This document shows positions 8,200-15,736 of a stretch of 59,498 nucleotides of DNA, piece by piece. The position numbers were made by a program, and so were the translations under genes. The notes beneath the pieces are model-generated. The model was given only the letters and a program-made list of their open reading frames with translations, was not told where the DNA came from and made no database searches. Source of the DNA: Verrucomicrobiales bacterium. GTDB taxonomy: Bacteria; Verrucomicrobiota; Verrucomicrobiia; Verrucomicrobiales; DEV007. Location: NCBI GenBank assembly GCA_002698785.1, contig PAAG01000002.1, positions 86,601 to 146,098 of the forward strand. The letters are read 5' to 3'. Numbering within the stretch: the first letter of the stretch is position 1; every line of letters starts with the position of its first letter.

Positions 8200-9309
8200 A
8201 TGGCAACCATCGAGAATCTGGATCATACCGCGTCACCAGCACTCCTTTTCGATGCGGATGCGATCGAGCATAACCTCGATTTGATGCTTAAGGAGGTGGG
8301 GAATGATCCGTCCTTACTCCGCCCACACATCAAGACTCACAAGTGTCGAAAAATCCTTGACCTTCATCTAGATCGAAAAATCAAGCAGGTGAAATGCGCC
8401 ACCATTGCGGAAGCGGAATGTGCAGCCCAGGCAGGGATACCCGACGTTTTACTCTCCTACCCGATCGTCGGGCCGAATATCGAACGGTTTGCCGAACTGG
8501 CGAGGAAGTACCCGGATACCACCTTTTCCTGCCTTGTAGACGATCCTGGCACGCTGGACTCCATTGAGAATTCCGAGCATACTTTCACCCTGCTTCTCGA
8601 TCTGGATTGTGGAATGCACCGCACAGGCATCGCTCCCGGCAAAGCTGCGATCGAGATGATTCAGTTCATCGAGAAATCCTCGAACCTCACTTTCGGCGGA
8701 ATTCACGCCTACGATGGCCACATTCATGACGGTCCCCTCTCTATCCGCCAGGATCGCTTCGATGAAGCCATCAAAATCGTCGACGATTTTATTGAGTCGC
8801 TGGTAGAGGCTGGAGTTGATGTCCCGCTTGTTGTGTCAGGGGGATCTCCTACCTTTCCCATGCACGCGACAAGAGCAAAATCCTCTTCGCTGAATTGGCA
8901 AGCCTCTCCAGGCACCCCAGTTCTGTGGGATGCTGGATACGGTGAGCACTATCCGGAAATGGGCTACGCCCCAGCGGCTCTATTACTCACCCGCGTAATC
9001 AGCAAGCCGGTCTCTGGGCACATTTCCATCGACCTGGGACACAAGTCTGTATCTGCGGAAAACCCGATTGAAAATCGCGTGCGGTTTCCCGAATTATCCG
9101 AACTGGAATTCGTCTCGCAGAGCGAGGAGCACCTCGTCGTTCGCTGTGCCGAAGCAGACACGCTCCCTGTCGGATACCCTTTGATCGGGATTCCATATCA
9201 CGTCTGTCCCTCTGTTGCGCTACACAATGAAGCCGCAATCGTCCGGAACAAAAATGTGACGGACAAGCGGTGGTCTATTACCGCTCGAGGCAGAAAATTG
9301 ACGGTGTAA
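8200..9309 (+). CDS. D-threonine aldolase / D-serine dehydratase-like PLP enzyme
   Basis: A 369-residue fold-type III PLP enzyme of the metal-dependent D-threonine aldolase/eukaryotic-type D-serine dehydratase family. The PLP-binding lysine is K45 in RPHIKTHK (41-48). The barrel segment LLDLDCGMHRTGI and the glycine-rich phosphate-binding stretch VVSGGSPTFP follow. The C-terminal beta domain carries the divalent-metal pair H334/C336 in GIPYHVCPSVAL. The reaction is either aldol cleavage of D-threonine to glycine and acetaldehyde, or dehydration of D-serine or D-threonine. The RidA-like gene 7 bp upstream favours the dehydratase reading (inference). The frame extends upstream to 8059 inside ridA, but that part is an out-of-frame Ser/Arg-rich shadow. 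Confidence 0.87.
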   Translation: MATIENLDHTASPALLFDADAIEHNLDLMLKEVGNDPSLLRPHIKTHKCRKILDLHLDRKIKQVKCATIAEAECAAQAGIPDVLLSYPIVGPNIERFAELARKYPDTTFSCLVDDPGTLDSIENSEHTFTLLLDLDCGMHRTGIAPGKAAIEMIQFIEKSSNLTFGGIHAYDGHIHDGPLSIRQDRFDEAIKIVDDFIESLVEAGVDVPLVVSGGSPTFPMHATRAKSSSLNWQASPGTPVLWDAGYGEHYPEMGYAPAALLLTRVISKPVSGHISIDLGHKSVSAENPIENRVRFPELSELEFVSQSEEHLVVRCAEADTLPVGYPLIGIPYHVCPSVALHNEAAIVRNKNVTDKRWSITARGRKLTV

Positions 9310-9310
9310 C

Positions 9311-10399
9311 CTAAAAGGACAGGTTGCTCGAAGCGATTGTCCCAATGCGGCCGTCGGGAAGCCGGATCTTCACCTCTGATCCCGAACGCTCCAGCACACC
9401 AACTTTCGTGCCGGCAAATAGGGTTACATTCACACCCGACACCTTCGCTTTCGAATCCGCTTTCACTGTAGCTGATGAGCCACCGCCAGAGTTGCGTTTC
9501 ACGAAAATCGGGCTGGGTTCCTCAGGTTGTGGCTCCGGAGCAGGAGGCGCCATCGTGGGAGGAGGAGAAACCTCTTCGTCCACCCCGGGAACATCCGGAA
9601 CTTCGTTTGAAGCCATCGTCGGCGCTGGAGGAAGTTCCTCCTCAACTGGAGCTTCGGGCATCGCCTCTGGAGCTGGCGCTGGTGCCGGCGGGCTGTCAGC
9701 AGACTCGCTCTCACGACTCCGAGTGAACAACCGTCCAAGTAGATTAGGCTTCTCTTGGGAAGGAAGGTCGAAAGAGGTTTCTTCGGTCGAAACAGTCGCT
9801 TCGTACATCGCTTCTTCCTGTGTAGGAGAAGAATCTGTTACCGGAGCTTCCGGCTCTGGGTTCACATATGAGGCCGGTGGAACATCAGGCCCCTCGTAAG
9901 GATTCTCTGTATATTCAGGAGCATCTCTTTTCCCTTTGAATAGATCGAACAAACCGGTGCGCTTTTTCTCTGGCATTCCCGGATTCGAGTAAGTCGGGAC
10001 GGGTTCCGGATTGGAAGGCGGCTCGGCCGTGGTATTTACTCCCCCGGTCCTGAACTCAGGCACATAAGAATCGCTACGCTCGACTGGCTCAGTCTCGGAC
10101 GGTGGAGGTGTTGGCGGGCGATTTGCCGCGAGGAACTGCTGCGCAGTCATATAAGTCTGCGGGTTCGAATAATTCGCCTGCGCTTGAGCTGCCATGGCAG
10201 CTTTCAACTCCTTCAACTCCCTGGCCTGAGCTGCAGCCGCCATCAACTCCCTCTCGTGAAGTGTGCGGTTCAATGCCGCATTTCCCTGCGTTCCGTAAGC
10301 AGTCGTCGCCGGAGAGGGAGCCGTTGCTCCGCCATCCTGTCCATTGCCTAAAACCGGAAAAAGTGATACTCCCACCAATACCAGATACCTCGCTCTCAT
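9311..10399 (-). CDS. Secreted Pro/Glu-rich protein with C-terminal SH3-like domain
   Basis: A 362-residue protein of unknown function. It has a signal peptide (MRARYLVLVGVSLFPVLGNGQ), a Gln/Ala-rich segment at about 50-90, and then a long low-complexity Pro, Glu, Ser and Thr-rich region (about 95-305) containing repeated PPAP/PEAP-like elements. The last 60 residues (NVTLFAGTKVGVLERSGS ... IRLPDGRIGTIASSNLSF) resemble a small SH3-like beta-barrel. The architecture suggests a periplasm-spanning or envelope-associated protein with a flexible spacer; this is inference. Its start is 61 bp from the divergent M19 dipeptidase gene. Its stop lies next to that of the D-amino acid enzyme, convergent with it. 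Confidence 0.7.
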   Translation of the reverse strand: MRARYLVLVGVSLFPVLGNGQDGGATAPSPATTAYGTQGNAALNRTLHERELMAAAAQARELKELKAAMAAQAQANYSNPQTYMTAQQFLAANRPPTPPPSETEPVERSDSYVPEFRTGGVNTTAEPPSNPEPVPTYSNPGMPEKKRTGLFDLFKGKRDAPEYTENPYEGPDVPPASYVNPEPEAPVTDSSPTQEEAMYEATVSTEETSFDLPSQEKPNLLGRLFTRSRESESADSPPAPAPAPEAMPEAPVEEELPPAPTMASNEVPDVPGVDEEVSPPPTMAPPAPEPQPEEPSPIFVKRNSGGGSSATVKADSKAKVSGVNVTLFAGTKVGVLERSGSEVKIRLPDGRIGTIASSNLSF

Positions 10400-10460
10400 A
10401 CTTATTTGTATTTCGGGTCGCTATATTGCCTTCATTTTCAAAGAATTTCCAGTCCCAACC

Positions 10461-11540
10461 ATGAATTTGATTTTCGACGTCCACCTTGATCTCAGTCTGA
10501 ATGCGCTCGAATGGAACCGCGACCTTACCCTGCCAATCGAACAAATCCGCTCGATGGAACAAGGGAAAACCGATCTGAAAGGCCGCGGACAGAACACTGT
10601 GACGTTCGAGGAAATGCGAAAAGGCGGCATCGGGCTCTGCGTAGCTACTCAGATCGGAGGATGCATGAAACCGGCCGGTCCCGTTGCCAGCTGGGAATCG
10701 CCATCACAAGCATGGGGAATGACGCAGGGACAACTTGCCTACTATCAGGCGGTGTCAGATCTCGGAGAAATGACTCCCATTCGAAATCTTGAGGAATTGG
10801 AGGCTCAGCTCGAACTCTGGAAAGACCCAGTCGCCGCAGCAGAAGCCAAGGCACCCATTGGGTGGGTCCTGAGCCTGGAAGGAGCTGACTCCATCGTGAA
10901 TCTCGACTATCTGGAGAAATCATACGAGTCTGGATTGCGAGCACTGGGCCCTTCTCACTATGGAGCAGGTAGATATGCGATGGGGCACGACCGGGTCGGA
11001 GGCTTGCCAAATGCAGGAAAAGAACTGATCAAAAAAATGGATGAACTCGGAATCATTCTCGACGTCACCCATCTGAGCGACCAGTGCTTTTTTGAAGCGC
11101 TCGATATCTACACGGGAACCGTTTGGGCCAGCCATTCGAATTGCCGTGCCCTTGTCGAAAATCCACGCCAGTTCAGCGACGAACAGATCAAGCTTCTCAT
11201 CGAAAGAGGAGCCGTTTTAGGCAGCGTCTATGATGCGTGGATGATGATTCCAGACTGGGTCCGCGGGACTTCGACTCCGGAGTCAACAGGAGTAAAGCTC
11301 GAGCATATTGTGAATCATATCGATCACATCTGTCAGCTCGCCGGTAATACGCACCATGTGGGAATCGGAAGCGATCTTGATGGCGGTTTTGGCAGAGAAC
11401 AAAGCCCACTCGATCTGAACACGATTGCGGACCTCCAGAATCTCGAAGGGATCTTGTCAAAACGGGGATACAACGAAGAGGACATCGCAGGCATCTTCAG
11501 CGGAAACTTCCTCCGGCTGCTACGAGAAGCCTGGACCTAA
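10461..11540 (+). CDS. Membrane dipeptidase-type metallopeptidase (family M19)
   Basis: A 359-residue renal-dipeptidase-like (M19) enzyme expected to hydrolyse dipeptides, possibly L-D or D-containing ones, with a binuclear zinc site. Metal ligands visible are H8 and D10 (FDVHLD), the bridging glutamate in GWVLSLEGAD near residue 140, the histidine in VTHLSD and the histidine in WASHSNCRA. The conserved GIGSDLDGGF segment occurs late, and the end IAGIFSGNFLRLLRE is typical of the family. The frame extends upstream to 10344 but overlaps the divergent gene, so ATG 10461 is used. It has no signal peptide, so it is likely cytoplasmic. It overlaps the convergent SpoU gene by 4 bp. Confidence 0.88.
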   Translation: MNLIFDVHLDLSLNALEWNRDLTLPIEQIRSMEQGKTDLKGRGQNTVTFEEMRKGGIGLCVATQIGGCMKPAGPVASWESPSQAWGMTQGQLAYYQAVSDLGEMTPIRNLEELEAQLELWKDPVAAAEAKAPIGWVLSLEGADSIVNLDYLEKSYESGLRALGPSHYGAGRYAMGHDRVGGLPNAGKELIKKMDELGIILDVTHLSDQCFFEALDIYTGTVWASHSNCRALVENPRQFSDEQIKLLIERGAVLGSVYDAWMMIPDWVRGTSTPESTGVKLEHIVNHIDHICQLAGNTHHVGIGSDLDGGFGREQSPLDLNTIADLQNLEGILSKRGYNEEDIAGIFSGNFLRLLREAWT

Positions 11541-12268
11541 TCGCCTTTCCGCCTTCCAAACAATTCATAGAGCACCACCGAAGCGGCGGCCCCTACATTC
11601 AGGGATTCGATCTCCGAACTCATCGGGATACGTATCCACTCGTCACAGTGCTCTGAAAACCAATCTGGTAGCCCATCCTTTTCCGCGCCCAGGAAAATAA
11701 TACTTTTCTCCCCCGGATGAACGTCAGGAAGGGATTTTGCCGAAGGATTCGCCGCCGTTCCGAAAACAACAAAACCATATTCCTTGGCATCGAACAGAAA
11801 CCTTGGCATTGAGGGAACCTCGAATACAGGGATGTGAAAGATCGCGGTTGCAGAAGCGCGGATGCACTTACGAGCGAATACATCGGCTCCCCTTCCCGCT
11901 TCCACTAAAACAGCATCCGCCCCGAAGGCCGCCGCTGATCGAATGATCGTTCCTAAATTTCCCGGGTCTGCTAGCCCAATGGGAGCCAAAATTCGCTTCG
12001 CACCCTGGAGAAACTCTCTATCGGGAAGCCTTGGCTCAGGCCGGTCTGCATAGGCCAGGATCCCTCGATGGAAATCGTAGCCCGCAATTTCAGCCAACTC
12101 CTCACCCGAAACTTCCTCCACAGGAATACCGAGCTCCCCGGCACTTTCAACAAGCATGCCGTGACGTCCTGATTCGACAATCACGCGCTGTACACGAAAA
12201 GCGCTGCTCTTCAGCAGCGCCTCAACCGCCAGCGCACCCTCTATGGTAATCGTGGCGGGCCTGGTCAT
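11537..12268 (-). CDS. TrmH/SpoU-family RNA 2'-O-methyltransferase
   Basis: A 243-residue SPOUT-class methyltransferase that would transfer a methyl group from S-adenosylmethionine to ribose 2'-OH in rRNA or tRNA. The three SpoU motifs are clear: NLGTIIRSAAAFGADAVLV (motif 1), IIFLGAEKDGLPDWF (motif 2) and IPMSSEIESLNVGAAASVVLYEL (motif 3), forming the knotted cofactor site. The N-terminal 90 residues form the small substrate-binding domain typical of the RlmB/TsnR type. The target nucleotide cannot be inferred. It ends in a 4-bp convergent overlap with the M19 peptidase gene, and a small membrane-protein gene lies upstream on the same strand. Confidence 0.9.
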   Translation of the reverse strand: MTRPATITIEGALAVEALLKSSAFRVQRVIVESGRHGMLVESAGELGIPVEEVSGEELAEIAGYDFHRGILAYADRPEPRLPDREFLQGAKRILAPIGLADPGNLGTIIRSAAAFGADAVLVEAGRGADVFARKCIRASATAIFHIPVFEVPSMPRFLFDAKEYGFVVFGTAANPSAKSLPDVHPGEKSIIFLGAEKDGLPDWFSEHCDEWIRIPMSSEIESLNVGAAASVVLYELFGRRKGD

Positions 12269-12294
12269 GTAGCCAGGTCAAAAACTGTTCTTGC

Positions 12295-12648
12295 TCAATG
12301 GTGAGCTTCTTTCTCGTCTTTCGCGGAGAGAAAACTCAGAACTCCAAGAACCACGAGAGCCCCACCACCGATGACACGGAGAAGGAAGCCGCCAACCATC
12401 TTAGCACTCAAAGGCCCGAGAGAGTATCCCACGATTGCAAGACCCATAATGATCGTGAAAATCGGACCGGCCTTATTGATTGTTTTCGTGGATAGAGGGA
12501 GGCACCCCATGATGGAAAACATCACAGTAAATCCGGCAAGATAGAGCCAGAGAGGTGTCCAGTTGCCATTGCTGGCGCTCAAGCAGGTTTCACCGAGCAG
12601 CCAGCTCAATCCAACGAGGAAAAGGAATCCGTGGGAAAGCGAGTTCAT
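12295..12648 (-). CDS. Small membrane protein, unknown function
   Basis: A 117-residue protein with about four hydrophobic helices: GFLFLVGLSWLLGE, LWLYLAGFTVMFSIMGCL, GPIFTIIMGLAIVGYSLG, and VGGFLLRVIGGGALVVLGVLSFL. It ends in a charged, His-containing tail (DEKEAHH). No family is recognised. It lies 26 bp upstream of the SpoU methyltransferase on the same strand, so cotranscription is possible. It has a plausible ATG at 12648 and no frame disruptions. Confidence 0.6.
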   Translation of the reverse strand: MNSLSHGFLFLVGLSWLLGETCLSASNGNWTPLWLYLAGFTVMFSIMGCLPLSTKTINKAGPIFTIIMGLAIVGYSLGPLSAKMVGGFLLRVIGGGALVVLGVLSFLSAKDEKEAHH

Positions 12649-12765
12649 CGGCAGGAAGTTGATTCAGTATCCCGAAGAATCAAGTCGATTGTCCTGTTTT
12701 TGAGGCTAACTGCAGATTCTCACTCGAATTGACCAATTCACCGATCTAGAATAAACTTACCTGGA

Positions 12766-12984
12766 ATGATTCTTGAAAAGTTGCCACAACTCGCAAACTT
12801 GTCCGCCAGTGAGAAGTGGTTACTGGCGAGCGAACTCTGGGACGAGGTATCAAACGATCCGGAGGCAGTCCCAGTCTCTGAGGATCAGAAGGAAATCATT
12901 CGAGAACGCTGGGAAAATTACCGCCAACAACCCGAGGACGGTAGAACCTGGGAAGACATAAAGCGTAGTCTAGGCTTGGAATAG
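12766..12984 (+). CDS. Antitoxin, putative addiction-module component family
   Basis: A 72-residue acidic protein of the short 'addiction module component' antitoxin type (TIGR02574-like). The N-terminal half is LANLSASEKWLLASELWDEV, the usual LSxxERLxLaxeLWdsl pattern, and the C-terminal half contains ERWENYRQQPEDGRTWEDIKRSL. It should bind and neutralise the RelE/ParE-like toxin encoded immediately downstream: its TAG stop abuts the toxin ATG with no spacer. Such antitoxins usually also repress their own promoter, in the 117-bp upstream gap. Confidence 0.85.
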   Translation: MILEKLPQLANLSASEKWLLASELWDEVSNDPEAVPVSEDQKEIIRERWENYRQQPEDGRTWEDIKRSLGLE

Positions 12985-13266
12985 ATGGGGGTGAAGGAAA
13001 TTTTCTTTACCTCCTTGGCGGATTCAGAGTTTCAACTGCTTTACGAGCGATTTGGAAACTCATTCTACCAAACGGTCGACACGGTACTCGAACAATTGCG
13101 GAACCATCCGGAATCCGGTCCAATTTTCGAAGAACCAGTTCGGAGAATACTGATACCAAGTTCTCCATTCGGACTATTCTATGCAATCCACGGATCTCGG
13201 ATCGCCGTGGTGGCGCTACTGGATTTGAGACAAGACCCGAAGGCAATCAGAAGAAGGTTGCAGTAG
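12985..13266 (+). CDS. RelE/ParE-family toxin
   Basis: A 93-residue basic protein with the RelE/ParE fold pattern: an N-terminal beta-strand (VKEIFFTSLADSEFQLL), a helical hairpin with a conserved LRNHPESGPIF segment, then the beta-sheet RRILIPSSPFGLFYAIHGSRIAVVALLDLRQDP and a C-terminal basic tail (KAIRRRLQ). Members either cleave mRNA on the ribosome or poison gyrase; sequence alone does not separate the two. It is translationally coupled to the antitoxin gene (stop and start adjacent). Confidence 0.83.
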   Translation: MGVKEIFFTSLADSEFQLLYERFGNSFYQTVDTVLEQLRNHPESGPIFEEPVRRILIPSSPFGLFYAIHGSRIAVVALLDLRQDPKAIRRRLQ

Positions 13267-13269
13267 GTC

Positions 13270-14514
13270 CTACCCCTGAATCTTGTCCCAGACCGCCATG
13301 GCAGTGCGAATAGCGAGAACAATAGATACGACCAAACCGACACAGGCCAAACCGAGTATCCACCCCGGCACCTTCCTGTCACTGACAAGTTCCTTTCGAG
13401 TGCCCAGGTAAATCAATGCCGCGGCCAGAATGGGAATCCCCAGCACCGTCAAAGCCTGCGCAAAGGTAATCAGGGCCACCGTGCTCCCCTCTTTCAAAAG
13501 CGAGGAAATGGCAACAATCATCCCGACGAGAAGAGCCGCTGCCGTCATGTGAATCGGCCACGAATCGGTGAGACGACTTCCTTTCCCGAGGCTATCCGCC
13601 ATCACCGTTCCACCAATCATGGAGTTAACCAGAAACGAACTGAAAGCTCCGGCAAAAATCCCCAGGCTGAAAATCACTGTCGCCCAAGCTCCAAATAGCG
13701 GTTCCAGCTGGCGGGCAACCTGATCCACACTTTTCAGTTCTACGGCATTCGGATCGCCGAAAAACACACGAGTGGAAGTAAGCAAAATCACAAGCGTCAC
13801 CATTCCCAAGACAGAAATACTCACCACCGAATCGATGACACCACGCTTCGCCTCAGGGATTCCCCACCCCTTTTCTTTCACCAGGTAGCTTTGGTAGAAT
13901 GCGCCACCGACAGAGAACGTGGTCCCGATCATGCCGAGAAGAGCAATCAGGTCCCCCTTCGATTCCGGTGTCACAGGTTCAAAATCCCTCGGAGTCAGAT
14001 AAGCGACCACAAAGTTTACCAGGAACGCAATCACCATGAATCCGATGAGAAGTTTCATCAGCTTTTCGACGGATTTGTAGAGATCCCTCATCAGGTAGAG
14101 GCATGCGATCACAAACCCATTAAAGACAACGAGAAGAACGAGTTTCGCCGTGTTTCCCATGGGCTCCCCTCCCGTCCCCATTTCCACCAGCGGAGAAAGA
14201 CCTGCCACGAGAGCGATGTTGTTGCTGGATTGAAAAAGAGCGACAAGGACAAAAAGAATACCTCCTACCAGAACCGCTACCTGTCTACCCAGCCGTCTGC
14301 TCAATTCGTCACAAGCGCTGTCCTCGTAAACCACACCTATTCTTGCAGCGAGGGCCACCATCCCAATCATGAGGATAGCCGCTCCGATGATTACAGGAAT
14401 TCCCAAAGGGCCGAACGTAGCACCCACTTTAGAGCTTGTAAGAATACTCCCCGGTCCCAGTACGACCGCAGCAACGACAATGGCAGGTCCTATGGATTGC
14501 AGCAGCTTTTTCAC
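13270..14514 (-). CDS. NRAMP-family divalent metal (Mn2+/Fe2+) transporter
   Basis: A membrane protein of about 414 residues with 11 predicted helices, of the NRAMP (MntH) family, importing Mn2+, Fe2+ or related metals with protons. The first helix has a GPGSILTSSKVGATFG segment at the place of the canonical DPGN metal-binding motif, so the usual Asp-Pro-Gly-Asn is altered here. The frame is open up to ATG 14652, but the extra 46 residues look non-coding and overlap the start of the divergent ABC gene. GTG 14514 matches the usual family start and leaves a 136-bp divergent region. The loss of the canonical metal-binding Asp means a different substrate (for example Mg2+ or Al3+ in NRAMP-related groups) is possible. 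Confidence 0.8.
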   Translation of the reverse strand: MKKLLQSIGPAIVVAAVVLGPGSILTSSKVGATFGPLGIPVIIGAAILMIGMVALAARIGVVYEDSACDELSRRLGRQVAVLVGGILFVLVALFQSSNNIALVAGLSPLVEMGTGGEPMGNTAKLVLLVVFNGFVIACLYLMRDLYKSVEKLMKLLIGFMVIAFLVNFVVAYLTPRDFEPVTPESKGDLIALLGMIGTTFSVGGAFYQSYLVKEKGWGIPEAKRGVIDSVVSISVLGMVTLVILLTSTRVFFGDPNAVELKSVDQVARQLEPLFGAWATVIFSLGIFAGAFSSFLVNSMIGGTVMADSLGKGSRLTDSWPIHMTAAALLVGMIVAISSLLKEGSTVALITFAQALTVLGIPILAAALIYLGTRKELVSDRKVPGWILGLACVGLVVSIVLAIRTAMAVWDKIQG

Positions 14515-14650
14515 ATGTTGATGCAAGCAGATGCACTTTCCCGTCGCGAGTCCAAATTTGCGGAATCCGACCCACGAATGCGGCCACGTTTCCGTTTCCG
14601 CATTTTCCTTGTTCCCCGGCGCGCTTTCCGCTACAGGGAGTTCTCCTGCC

Positions 14651-15730
14651 ATGGTATCAATTCATATCCGGGGACTGACCAAACGGTTCGGCGATGTCGT
14701 CGCTCTGGACGGAATCGATTTGGACATCGAATCGGGCGAATTATTCTTTCTTCTCGGCCCCAGTGGATGCGGAAAGACAACTCTCCTCCGGGCGATCGCC
14801 GGTTTTCACAAGCCCGACGAGGGAACGATCAAATTCGGCGACGAAGACATCACTAAAGTCCCGCCCTACAAACGAGAGACAGCGATGATGTTTCAGAGCT
14901 ATGCACTCTGGCCACATCTGAATGTGCAGAAGAATGTCGCATTTGGCCTCGAAGAACGCAGCATCCCACGAGCAGAAGTGAAACGCCGCGTAGAACAGGC
15001 CCTCGCGATGGTGAAAATGGAAGGCCTCGGTTCCCGGAAAATCCATGAGCTATCAGGCGGACAGCAGCAGCGAGTCGCGTTGGCGAGAGCATTGGTAGTT
15101 CGCCCGAGATGCTTGATGCTTGATGAACCGCTCTCGAATCTCGACGCGAAACTGCGTATTGAGATGCGTACCGAGATTCGGCGAATCTGCAAAGAATTCG
15201 GCCTGACCGCCATTTATGTGACCCATGACCAGAAAGAAGCACTGTCGATCGCAGACAGGATGGCAATCCTCGTGGACGGCAACGTGGCTCAAGTCGGAAC
15301 ACCTGAAGAGTTGTACCGGAAACCAAAGAGTGAGCTGATCGCTGGATTTGTCGGCGAGACCAATCTGATCGAAGGGGAAATTGTTTTCATCTCCGGCGCG
15401 AATGTATATGTCAGGACGCCGGTCGGGGAAATGGTCGGTAGAGCCGTGGATGAAAAGTGGAAACCGACCATAGGTGAAAAAGCGACGGTGTCAGTTCGCC
15501 CGGAGTGCCTTTCCATTCACGAAACACCGCAGGCCCAGAATACGATAGCTGGACTGCTGACTGAGTCGGTCTACCTCGGCGAGATTGCTCAGTATTCCCT
15601 CATGGCCGACGGCAGTATCATTCCGATTCGAATTTCTGAATTGAATCCACGCCGGGTGTTGAGGAATACGGAACAGACCTTTTACACCAGTTCTTCTCCG
15701 GAAGATGTCGTCATTCTGCCAAGCAATTGA
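14651..15730 (+). CDS. ABC transporter ATP-binding protein (Fe3+/polyamine type)
   Basis: A 359-residue ATPase subunit of a binding-protein-dependent importer. Walker A is GPSGCGKTT (about 36-44), the Q-loop is MMFQSYALWPH, the ABC signature is LSGGQQQRVALAR and Walker B is LMLDEPLSNLD with the switch H in IYVTHDQKEA. The C-terminal third is a TOBE-like domain (SVRPECLSIHE ... GEIAQYSLMADG). The closest subfamilies are FbpC/PotA. The ATG at 14651 lies in a CCATGG palindrome. It is followed 6 bp downstream by the solute-binding gene, forming a three-gene operon with the permease. Confidence 0.92.
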   Translation: MVSIHIRGLTKRFGDVVALDGIDLDIESGELFFLLGPSGCGKTTLLRAIAGFHKPDEGTIKFGDEDITKVPPYKRETAMMFQSYALWPHLNVQKNVAFGLEERSIPRAEVKRRVEQALAMVKMEGLGSRKIHELSGGQQQRVALARALVVRPRCLMLDEPLSNLDAKLRIEMRTEIRRICKEFGLTAIYVTHDQKEALSIADRMAILVDGNVAQVGTPEELYRKPKSELIAGFVGETNLIEGEIVFISGANVYVRTPVGEMVGRAVDEKWKPTIGEKATVSVRPECLSIHETPQAQNTIAGLLTESVYLGEIAQYSLMADGSIIPIRISELNPRRVLRNTEQTFYTSSSPEDVVILPSN

Positions 15731-15736
15731 TTTCGA

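Noticed and set aside
14515-14652. N-terminal extension of the NRAMP gene to ATG 14652
   Set aside because: The extension is hydrophilic and unlike NRAMP N-termini, and would make both divergent genes start within the same six bases, leaving no promoter region.
13891-14856. Open frame of 321 codons on the plus strand opposite the NRAMP gene
   Set aside because: The residue composition is His/Arg/Ser-rich as expected for the reverse strand of a transporter gene, and it overlaps the start of the ABC ATPase gene in another frame.
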